This document shows, one piece after another, positions 1-6,612 of a stretch of DNA of 10,476 bases (position 1 is its first letter; each line of letters begins with the position of its first letter). Source of the DNA: Candidatus Omnitrophota bacterium. GTDB taxonomy: Bacteria; Omnitrophota; Gorgyraeia; Gygaellales; Profunditerraquicolaceae. The stretch is taken from positions 1 through 10,476 of the forward strand of contig JAQTZX010000031.1 of NCBI GenBank assembly GCA_028687525.1, written 5' to 3'. The notes beneath the pieces are model-generated. The model saw only the letters and a program-made list of their open reading frames with translations. It made no database searches and was not told where the DNA came from. Both the position numbers and the translations under genes were made by a program.

Positions 1-101
1 CGTACAGCCAGGGCGTTTATCAGGTTGGTCGCATATGTCCCCACCCCGCTCCAAAGGCATCCGTATTGCTGGGTAAAAAAACAAATGTTCAGCGTTTTCA
101 T
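1..101 (-). CDS. GT4-type glycosyltransferase, N-terminal fragment (cut by window edge)
   Basis: The gene starts at the ATG on 101-99 and runs off the left edge; 33 codons are visible. The peptide opens MKTLNICFFTQQYGC and continues with SGVGTYATNLINALA. This is the usual start of a GT-B/GT4 glycosyltransferase: a first beta strand, then the loop with a G-G/V-G-T-Y-type motif, then the first helix that helps form the acceptor side of the active site. Such enzymes move a sugar from a nucleotide-sugar to a lipid-linked or polysaccharide acceptor in the cytoplasm. The ATG lies 8 bases after the stop of the decayed regulator gene (110-112), with a weak AAGAAG ribosome site ahead of it, so it looks like the next gene of the same operon. 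Family assignment rests on only 33 residues; substrate is unknown. Confidence 0.7.
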   Translation of the reverse strand, partial: MKTLNICFFTQQYGCLWSGVGTYATNLINALAV

Positions 102-109
102 CGATCTTC

Positions 110-908
110 TTAACCACGTTTTTCTATTTTGCCGGGAACCTCCCAATATACACCCTTATCCGGCCCGATACGCCGCAATCGTTTTTCCTTTTTCAACGAC
201 CGGAGTATCTTTTCGACGCCTGAAACACTCATCCCCAGAGAAACCGATATTTCCAGGATGGTTACCGGGTCCCGAACGATTATCTCAATAATTTTCCTCT
301 TACTTTTCCAACCAGCGGCTTCTAATCCTTCGCCGCCTTCCCATGCAGGGCGGCGGAAAGAAACAACGAATCCCGTTTTAACACACCTGAATTCGACCTT
401 CACACCCGCGGCCGCACATTCATCGTGAATTCTCTTGAGCCCGCTCGCCTATTTTTCGATGTCGGCCGACATGTACATCGTTTCGGCAATCAACGGATTA
501 CGAAGAATGGAACATCCTTCCCCTTTGATAAAATCATCCGGCGACAATTCAACCGGAAATGTGCCGGGGTTATAAATCTCAACCCTGTCTTTAAAAATCG
601 CGGCCTCGTTCCCCTTGGGATCGGTATAATCCCTGTGGCAAAGAGAGTTTCCGACGGCTTCGGAAAACGCCCTTACCGTGATTTCTCTCCTGCGGCTTTT
701 CGACAGATCGACGCGCCACCGGACATGTTCCCGGATATACTCCTCCGCCTGCCAGCGGGCCAACAACCACACCATCGTCGGAAATCCCCAAATACACCTT
801 TGCCCGGCCATGTTTATTCAGCAGAGCGGCAATGGAAACCACCGCTTCTTTAAGCTCTGAAGTCGATTTTTTGAACCCGGTCGGTTCCGATTCCTTAAGA
901 ATCTCCAG
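110..908 (-). pseudogene. Decayed AlbA_2 / HATPase_c_4 (RecG-like) transcriptional regulator
   Basis: Three pieces of one family protein lie in order. Codons from 908 downward read EILKESEPTGFKKSTSELK and then SIAALLNKHGRAKVYLGISD, the typical AlbA_2 (Schlafen-like) N-terminus. Near 740-762 the frame shifts and the text jumps to the HATPase_c_4 part (AEEYIREHVRW, then EAVGNSLCHRDYTDP, RVEIYNPG, RNPLIAE), so most of the middle is deleted. An in-frame TAG at 449-451 then falls just after DIEK, where relatives usually have an aromatic residue before GSGLKRI. The same frame continues past the stop as ASGLKRIHDECAAAG and ends with a winged-helix segment (LGMSVSGVEKILRSLKKE) at TAA 110-112. About 265 codons remain of a family usually about 450-500 long. 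The expected start codon is missing; a CTG sits at 906-908, inside the 3' end of the upstream glycosyltransferase. Intact relatives are thought to be DNA-binding regulators. Sequencing error could explain a single lesion but not the large deletion as well. Confidence 0.85.
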
Positions 909-2403
909 CCGATTTAATAATCCCGACCAGCTTCCCGATATCCTCTAAATCACTCTCGTCATAAAGCAGAAAACCTTCCTTATTTAAATCTTTTTTAAAA
1001 GGATACTTGCCGTAATCCACTATAAAATCTTGAAGCAGAGATACCACTTTCTTTTCTAATTGATCCGCACCGACATCCCCTTCCGGGGAAAGATTGATCT
1101 TAAGAAATGTTATCCATCCCTTTAAATCATGCCCGTTATTCACTCCTTGGGGAAGCTCTAACTCCCCTCCATCGGGATAAAATTTTTTTCCTCGCTTAAG
1201 ATATGCTGTTTTCAACAACAATTCTATATATATACCGTAAAGAAAAATGAGTGATTCTAAAAACCCCGTGTTTAAATTCCCTTTCGGCTCTCTGAAAGAT
1301 TCTCTGTTATTTTCCATCAATGCGATAATACGCGCAAAATCATCGGCTTTAGTCTCCCAATAAGAAAAATTGTTGGGGTCAAAATTGGATTTTTGCACGA
1401 GAACCTCCTTCTTGATATTCAGAATCGTCCCTGCCAACTCTTCGGCGGAATTCATGGCAGTGAAATAAACTCCCGGCATGTCCGAAAACAACTCCCTGTT
1501 CGCCGGATTCTCTCCCACAATCGTTTTCTTACCGCAAGCTATAAACTGAAACGTTTTTCCCGCGATTACCCGCCGGGCCTTCGGGATTGCTGAAAAATGC
1601 CCTCCCAGGCATACATCGGCTTTAGCGATTTCCCCGGGTAAAGACGCGTACTGTACATATTCCACAAACTCCACACTCCGGCAATCAATGACGGAAATCA
1701 GCTTTGTGTATTTCTTCCTCACTGGCCCGACAAGGCGAAACACGATGTCCGGCTCGTTTTTAAGGATCTCCGCCGCCCGGAGAATCACGTCCACACCCTG
1801 CAAAGGCCAACAATTCCCATACCAGAAAACCACAAACTGTTCCCGAGATTTCACTGAAGGCATCGGTCTGAACATTTCCGGGCACTCCAAATACAAATAG
1901 CTGACATTCCCGGTACCAAACTCTTCTTTAAAATAATCCGCATGCGCCCGGGTATCAACCAGAACCTCATCTGCCAAACGGCACAAGAAAGTATCATACC
2001 ATTTCAGCATCCGTCCGGCCCAAGATTGCGGCGGGACTATCTTCCGGTCAAAACAAACCGTATCATACATCGAAACAAAAACATCGAACACGATCGGCTT
2101 ACGGGTAAACAACCTGCAAAAAGGCACTATCTCGTGTCCGCGAAACGCAATCAGCACGACATCGGAACTCCCCAGGGAAAACAGCATGCGCGCCAGCATA
2201 ATCACATGCCTGAACTTCGTTGTACCGCCCGAGACAAAACGGAACTGAATACTATTCCGTTTCAGGATCGAAATAATCGATTCCGTCCTGACATAATCCG
2301 GGGCTCCGTAACAAGAAACATACAACACCCTCAACTTACGGGAATCGCCGTATCGAGATAGAATACGCAGTATCTGCCGATCGTTGAATGATATGTTATT
2401 CAT
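895..2403 (-). CDS. GT4-like glycosyltransferase with C-terminal extension
   Basis: A 502-residue protein. After a short leader, residues 23-33 (KLRVLYVSCYG) form the first strand of a GT-B fold. Residues 190-214 (FVVFWYGNCWPLQGVDVILR onward) match the start of the second Rossmann domain, where GT4 enzymes carry a G-x-x-x-x-x-K-G-type segment. Residues 283-306 (KTFQFIACGKKTIVGENPAN onward) match the nucleotide-sugar-binding segment, with a Glu near the end as in the E-x7-E region. Residues from about 385 to 502, with a hydrophobic stretch FLESLIFLYGIYIELLLK, are not part of the usual fold and I do not recognise them. No transmembrane export signal is seen; a cytoplasmic, possibly membrane-associated role in surface polysaccharide synthesis is inferred. 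The ATG at 2403 has no convincing Shine-Dalgarno sequence (T-rich leader out of the inverted repeat), so a start inside the leader, such as TTG just before RVLYVS, is possible. The stop lies inside the decayed regulator sequence. Confidence 0.82.
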   Translation of the reverse strand: MNNISFNDRQILRILSRYGDSRKLRVLYVSCYGAPDYVRTESIISILKRNSIQFRFVSGGTTKFRHVIMLARMLFSLGSSDVVLIAFRGHEIVPFCRLFTRKPIVFDVFVSMYDTVCFDRKIVPPQSWAGRMLKWYDTFLCRLADEVLVDTRAHADYFKEEFGTGNVSYLYLECPEMFRPMPSVKSREQFVVFWYGNCWPLQGVDVILRAAEILKNEPDIVFRLVGPVRKKYTKLISVIDCRSVEFVEYVQYASLPGEIAKADVCLGGHFSAIPKARRVIAGKTFQFIACGKKTIVGENPANRELFSDMPGVYFTAMNSAEELAGTILNIKKEVLVQKSNFDPNNFSYWETKADDFARIIALMENNRESFREPKGNLNTGFLESLIFLYGIYIELLLKTAYLKRGKKFYPDGGELELPQGVNNGHDLKGWITFLKINLSPEGDVGADQLEKKVVSLLQDFIVDYGKYPFKKDLNKEGFLLYDESDLEDIGKLVGIIKSAGDS

Positions 2404-2414
2404 AATATACTACT

Positions 2415-2489
2415 AAAAAAAGGGGACGGTTCTATTTTTTGGGGTATCGCCTTCCGGGATCTCGAAAAATAGAACCGTCCCCTTTTTTT
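2415..2489. repeat. Perfect 25-bp inverted repeat around a 25-base loop (GGGGACGGTTC element)
   Basis: Arms 2415-2439 and 2465-2489 are exact reverse complements: a run of seven A, the core GGGGACGGTTCTA, then five T. The loop is 2440-2464. The element fills nearly the whole gap between pilB and the glycosyltransferase, and its outer arm overlaps the pilB stop codon (2489-2491). Because each arm ends in a T run, the stem could act as a Rho-independent terminator in either direction, and it should at least lower read-through from pilB. From memory, GGGGAC-type arms of this kind occur in many copies in environmental genomes, often near Y1/REP-type transposases; no transposase is present here, so a mobile origin is inference. 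Confidence 0.85.
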
Positions 2490-4156
2490 TATTCTTCGTG
2501 AGTAACCCGCAGGACTTCGGAATAGCTGGTTATTCCGGCCGCCAGTTTGTTGATGCCGTCCTCGTAAAGAGACTTCATCCCCTTGCCGGACGCACAGTTC
2601 CTGATCTCGGCCGACGGAACCTTACGGATAATCATATTCCTGATCTCATCATCCGGGATAAGCATTTCGAAAATCCCGATCCTTCCGGTATATCCGGAAT
2701 TACGGCATTCCCTGCACCCTTTCTCACGGTAGAACCTGCGCGTATTCCCGTCCGGAAGTTTCAGATCTTTCAGCAATTCCTCATCCGGATGATACGCCTC
2801 TTTACAGCGGGGGCAGAGGATCCTGACCAAACGCTGGGCAACAACACAGGCTAAAGAAGACACCAGCAGAAAAGATTCTATCCCCATATCCATCAAACGG
2901 GTCGCCGCCGATACGGCGTCATTGGTGTGCAGAGTGGAAAAAACCAGATGACCGGTCAACGCGGCGTGTATCGCGATTTCGGCGGTTTCCCGGTCGCGAA
3001 TCTCCCCGATCATGATTATATCCGGGTCCTGCCGGAGAATCGAACGCAGACCCGAAGCAAAAGTAAGCCCGGCCTTGATGTTAACCTGGGACTGACGGAC
3101 CCGCTCAATCTCGTATTCAATCGGATCCTCCATAGTAACGATATTTTTTTCGATCGAGTTGATCTTATTCAGGACGGAATATAAAGTAGTGCTTTTGCCC
3201 GAGCCGGTAGGCCCGGTAACCAGAATAATCCCGTACGGCTTCAAAATAATACGTTCGAAAACCTTAAGGATCCCGCTCTCGAACCCCAGGTCCTTCAAAT
3301 CCAGAAGAGACCGGCTTTTGTTCAGGATCCTGATCACGACATTTTCCCCGCCGATAGTCGGAAACGTGGAAATCCTCAAATCGACGTTTTTGTTTTCCGC
3401 CCGGATCTGTATACGGCCGTCCTGCGGCAGGCGTTTCTCGGCAATATCCATATTGGCAAGAATCTTTATGCGCGAGATCACCTCCGCCTCGTATTGTTTG
3501 GGGATCTTCGGCAAATCGCGCAAAACGCCGTCGACCCGGAAACGGCAGTAAAAACTCTCCCCCTGCGGCTCAAGATGGATATCGCTGGCCCCCATCTCTA
3601 TGGCCCGCGAGAACAAACCATCCACAATCTTAACCACCGGCACGATACTGACCGCATCGGCCTCACCGCCCGCGGATATCCCCCGGCTTTCCGGTTCAAC
3701 GGCGGCTGCCGCGCTTTCCTGCACCCCTGCACCGCCGTATTCTTCTTCCATCCGCTTTTTCAACAGGGACGGCGCGGAAAAAACAGGCCGTATCCTGCCT
3801 CCGAGTATTTTCCGGATTTCCTCCACGGCCGTTCCGTCAAGAGGATCGGCCATGGCAACGGTAACAAGATCTCCCGTCTTAAAAAGAGGCATGGCCCGGA
3901 ATTTCCGGGCCGCGGCAAGAGGCAAAGTCTGTACAATCCCCGGCTCCGGGGTATAATGCGCCAAGTCCAAAAATGCCAACCCCGCCTGCTCGCTCAAACA
4001 CTTGGCCGCCTGTTCTTCGCTGGCCCAGCCTTTACCGGCAACTATTTCGCTCAAGGACCGGCCGGACAGGGAACGATCTGCCAACGCCTCATCCAATTGT
4101 TCACCGGTAAGTATTTTCTTGCTGACCAGCAATTCTCCTATGCGCATTTCCGGCAT
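2489..4156 (-). CDS. pilB: Type IV pilus / type II secretion assembly ATPase, PilB/GspE/MshE family
   Basis: Full length for the family at 555 residues. This cytoplasmic hexameric ATPase drives polymerisation of pilin or pseudopilin through an inner-membrane platform protein (PilC/GspF). Visible order: an MshEN-type N-terminal region (residues 5-57, then the linked domain to about 140), an Ala/Glu-rich linker (145-168), the N2 domain with SDIHLEPQG (191-199), Walker A GPTGSGKS (315-322), Asp box TMEDPIE (341-347), Walker B DPDIIMIGEIRD (377-388), His box LVFSTLHTNDA (404-414), and a zinc-binding tetracysteine, C448/C451 and C481/C484. All catalytic motifs look intact, so it should be active. 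The start is decided by AAAGGAGG at 4163-4170, six bases before the ATG. The gene stands between two inverted-repeat elements, with no pilin, PilC, PilT or secretin nearby, so GspE or MshE are equally fair names. Confidence 0.95.
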   Translation of the reverse strand: MPEMRIGELLVSKKILTGEQLDEALADRSLSGRSLSEIVAGKGWASEEQAAKCLSEQAGLAFLDLAHYTPEPGIVQTLPLAAARKFRAMPLFKTGDLVTVAMADPLDGTAVEEIRKILGGRIRPVFSAPSLLKKRMEEEYGGAGVQESAAAAVEPESRGISAGGEADAVSIVPVVKIVDGLFSRAIEMGASDIHLEPQGESFYCRFRVDGVLRDLPKIPKQYEAEVISRIKILANMDIAEKRLPQDGRIQIRAENKNVDLRISTFPTIGGENVVIRILNKSRSLLDLKDLGFESGILKVFERIILKPYGIILVTGPTGSGKSTTLYSVLNKINSIEKNIVTMEDPIEYEIERVRQSQVNIKAGLTFASGLRSILRQDPDIIMIGEIRDRETAEIAIHAALTGHLVFSTLHTNDAVSAATRLMDMGIESFLLVSSLACVVAQRLVRILCPRCKEAYHPDEELLKDLKLPDGNTRRFYREKGCRECRNSGYTGRIGIFEMLIPDDEIRNMIIRKVPSAEIRNCASGKGMKSLYEDGINKLAAGITSYSEVLRVTHEE

Positions 4157-4162
4157 ACACCG

Positions 4163-4170
4163 CCTCCTTT
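4163..4170 (-). promoter_or_regulatory. Strong Shine-Dalgarno site of pilB
   Basis: On the minus strand this reads AAAGGAGG, six bases before the ATG at 4156-4154. It supports that start over the Met four codons in (MRIGELL). It is the strongest ribosome site in the window, in contrast to the glycosyltransferase downstream, which has none. Confidence 0.8.
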
Positions 4171-4198
4171 AACAATTTGCCGAAAAATCCTGTTTAGA

Positions 4199-4283
4199 CA
4201 GTCTGCTCAAAAAGTCTCAGATGCGAGGCGCGCGCAACGACGCAGATGGGGCCTGCCGCCGGGCAGGCTTTTTCAGCAGACTG
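4199..4283. repeat. 85-bp inverted-repeat element (CAGTCTGCT-x-AAAAAG arms)
   Basis: Arms 4199-4214 and 4268-4283 are reverse complements at 15 of 16 positions; the one mismatch follows CAGTCTGCT. Between them lie a GC-rich stretch with CAGATGCGAGGCGCGCG and a 7-bp hairpin (see separate entry). The element ends one base before the stop codon of the upstream Ig-like gene (4284-4286). From memory, elements with arms like AGACTGCTGAAAAAGTC and an interior CAGATGCGAGGCGCG occur in multiple copies in Deltaproteobacteria and other environmental genomes. It is probably a non-autonomous repeat or a long stem-loop that separates the Ig-like gene from pilB. There is no coding content. Confidence 0.75.
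4251..4268 (+). terminator. GC hairpin followed by T run (plus-strand orientation)
   Basis: GCCTGCC (4251-4257) pairs exactly with GGCAGGC (4262-4268) around the loop GCCG, followed on the plus strand by TTTTT. That is a textbook Rho-independent shape for plus-strand transcripts. All genes here are on the minus strand, where this hairpin is preceded, not followed, by a T/A run, so it may only be an internal part of the 85-bp element rather than a working terminator. Confidence 0.4.
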
Positions 4284-6611
4284 CTATCGTTTTTTCTTTA
4301 ATTCCCTCCACATCTTGGTACTGATACCATTTTTGCCCGTCCTGTTGAACGTAATCGAACCTTTCTTTATGCCGATCTTATATGCCGAAGAAGGAATGAT
4401 TGTGACGGTTTCCGCCTCATCGTCGGAAACCGTAAGCACCACCCGCCCCCCGGTAAACGTAAGCGCCCCCGAAGGCAGGCTTACGCTCTTATTGTCGTTT
4501 TCCTCGGCCGCCGTGACATTGATCGCCAAACCGTTCTCCCCGGTGATCACATTACCCGACTCATCGACGATCTGAATAATGACCCGCCCGGAACCGACCG
4601 AAGAAGTTGTATCGATAACCTCTATCACCGCGTTCTTCACCTCGATATCTCCGGACTCAACCGTCAGGCCCGCTTCATCGCATTTCATAGTTACCGTATA
4701 AGTGCCGGCTGCCAGGGACGACGCCGAAAAGACGTGTTTCCCGGCGTCGCTTTCGGTAAAAGTATAATTCAAAGGTAAAACCAGGTTGGAATCGGAAAGC
4801 AGTTCCACCATCCCGGAATAATTCACCACCTGATTCCCCGAATAATCCTCTACCGCGGCGCTCAAACCGGCCGGTTCACCGAGATAGAAAAAAACCCGGC
4901 TGGACGACGGCGGAACCACACTCAAAGATATCTTTCCGGGCAGGAAATTAAAATCCGCGCTTGTTCCATATTTGGTATTGTCGGATGCATCCTCCGCTTT
5001 TATTTTTATCCTGCCGTAACGGTTATACGAAACGGGGACCGCGGCGGTCCCTTTCTCAAAACCGGTTCCCGCGATCACCGAGGGCGTAAAGGCCGCTCCC
5101 GGGACGGCGGAAGGGCTCACGGCAACGGGAACCAGCTTCACGTTCCCGTTGTAATTCGCAGCGGCGGCGCCGGCGGCATTCAGCGCGGTAACATTCATCG
5201 TGAACGGGCGGGAAACAACCTGTTTGCTATTTTCCGCGCTCAACGAGAAACTTGCCGGCAGAAACATGACCTGCGTGCTGGCGCCGGACTTCAGCGGATT
5301 TTCGGCGTCCGAAGCGGTAATGGTGATTATGCCGCAGTCGGCGTATGAAACAACGGTTTCCAGCACACCGTACTTAAATCCCGACACGCTCTCCGGGACA
5401 AGAGCGCACGAGCCCGAAGCCGGCGAAATATAATCGGCGGTTAAATTTACGGAGCCGGAAAAATCCTCGTCGGTATTCCCCTGCGCGTCTTTTGCGGTAA
5501 TGGTAATACCGAAGCTTGCCCCGGCCGTCTGGGACGGCATGACCGCGACATCGAAATACGAAACCGTCGAAGTTATCTCCTGTGACTGCGAGGCATCGGT
5601 ATACCCCCGGTCGGGATATTCTGAAACGGTGATCAGGGGCTTCCCCGGAATGCCGTCTTTATAATAAAACACCGCCGATTGGGCGTCTTTAGGGATAATA
5701 ACCGATTCGATGTCCTGCCAGAGAACGGGTGAAGCCGAAAACCTGCCCGCAGAGGAAGAGGTCCTCAATTCCAGAGATATATCGGCGGGAGCGGCCTGCG
5801 GCTCGGAGAGAACATCCTGCAGATGCACGGTGATAGGCCCGGAAACATCGCCCGCGCGCATCTTGTTCGGCGCGGTAATTATCTGCAAACGGTCGATAAA
5901 AATCACGGAAACATTGTCGATATAGACGCTGCCTTCCCGGGAAGAAGAATACACCCCGTAAAAACTCAGCGCGTTCAAAGAATTGATGGAAGCGTCTATG
6001 AACCCCAAACCGCTTTTGACCGGAATGAACAGCGGATTAGGAATCAGGGCATCGTTAAAATAAAGATCATAGGTATGATTTTCGAAATCAAGCTTCATGA
6101 CCACATCATACCAAATCCCGGTCTTGTATGTTTGCCCGGTATCCAACCAGGACTGCGCGTCACTTGCCAGAACCCTGCCGTTGTAATTCAGGCACACCGC
6201 GGCAATGCCGCCGGATGGAAACGCGGGAGTCTGGGCCGCAGTAGGGACCATTACCCGGAAACTGACCCATGTGGGAGTAAGTCCCGGGTATATCCGCGGG
6301 CGCCGCACTACCGCCGGGACCACGGCATTGTTCAAAACCAGCGCCTTACCGGAGCCGGAAACCGTATTCCCCGATTTCACCAGCGCGTTGCCGGAATTAC
6401 CCTGCATGACCTCCCAATAATCATAACCCTCTATGCCGGCGCCGTCACTGCGGCCATCAAAATTTTCCACATAGCTGTCCGTGACCGAGGCAGACGCCGG
6501 ATGGAAACGCGGGGATAACCATCCCAAAAGCAGAAATACCGCGATAAAAACCCGGCTGATCCCCCTCTTTTCCGCGAATATAAAACCCCATTCCATACCT
6601 CTATTATACAT
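4284..6611 (-). CDS. Large exported protein: LamG-like domain plus Ig-like repeats
   Basis: About 775 residues from the ATG at 6611, one base after the stop of the TPR gene (TAGGATG arrangement), implying translational coupling. An upstream TTG at 6638 is in frame and would overlap the TPR gene but has no ribosome site; an ATG at 6596 is also possible. Residues ~17-32 are a hydrophobic signal core (RVFIAVFLLLGWL), with likely cleavage after PASA near 41. Residues ~45-240 look like a concanavalin/LamG-type jelly roll (ENFDGRSDG at the start, then GIWYDVVMKLDFENHTYDLY and SVYIDNVSVIF). From ~250 on there are repeated beta-rich segments with phrases such as ITITAKDAQGNTDEDFSGSV and FTMNVTALNAAGAAAANYNG, resembling Ig-like/Big_1-type folds and the DUF6701 part of MshQ-like proteins. 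No C-terminal anchor or sorting signal is visible; the tail is basic (LKKKR). Probably a surface or secreted adhesin-like protein; exact role unknown. Confidence 0.82.
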   Translation of the reverse strand: MYNRGMEWGFIFAEKRGISRVFIAVFLLLGWLSPRFHPASASVTDSYVENFDGRSDGAGIEGYDYWEVMQGNSGNALVKSGNTVSGSGKALVLNNAVVPAVVRRPRIYPGLTPTWVSFRVMVPTAAQTPAFPSGGIAAVCLNYNGRVLASDAQSWLDTGQTYKTGIWYDVVMKLDFENHTYDLYFNDALIPNPLFIPVKSGLGFIDASINSLNALSFYGVYSSSREGSVYIDNVSVIFIDRLQIITAPNKMRAGDVSGPITVHLQDVLSEPQAAPADISLELRTSSSAGRFSASPVLWQDIESVIIPKDAQSAVFYYKDGIPGKPLITVSEYPDRGYTDASQSQEITSTVSYFDVAVMPSQTAGASFGITITAKDAQGNTDEDFSGSVNLTADYISPASGSCALVPESVSGFKYGVLETVVSYADCGIITITASDAENPLKSGASTQVMFLPASFSLSAENSKQVVSRPFTMNVTALNAAGAAAANYNGNVKLVPVAVSPSAVPGAAFTPSVIAGTGFEKGTAAVPVSYNRYGRIKIKAEDASDNTKYGTSADFNFLPGKISLSVVPPSSSRVFFYLGEPAGLSAAVEDYSGNQVVNYSGMVELLSDSNLVLPLNYTFTESDAGKHVFSASSLAAGTYTVTMKCDEAGLTVESGDIEVKNAVIEVIDTTSSVGSGRVIIQIVDESGNVITGENGLAINVTAAEENDNKSVSLPSGALTFTGGRVVLTVSDDEAETVTIIPSSAYKIGIKKGSITFNRTGKNGISTKMWRELKKKR

Positions 6612-6612
6612 C

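Noticed and set aside
425..853. Plus-strand open frame of 142 codons across the decayed regulator
   Set aside because: The minus strand carries recognisable AlbA_2 and HATPase segments here; the plus frame is a shadow.
4251..4268. Use of the GC hairpin as the minus-strand terminator of the Ig-like gene
   Set aside because: On the minus strand no T run follows the hairpin; kept only as a plus-strand-shaped hairpin inside the repeat element.
3494..4324. Long plus-strand open frame of 276 codons opposite pilB
   Set aside because: Lies antisense to a fully recognisable ATPase, has an unnatural composition rich in Arg, Gln and Pro, and shows no domain.
5823..6518. Plus-strand open frame of 231 codons opposite the Ig-like gene
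   Set aside because: Antisense shadow of a signal-peptide-bearing gene; His/Arg/Pro-rich with no recognisable motif.
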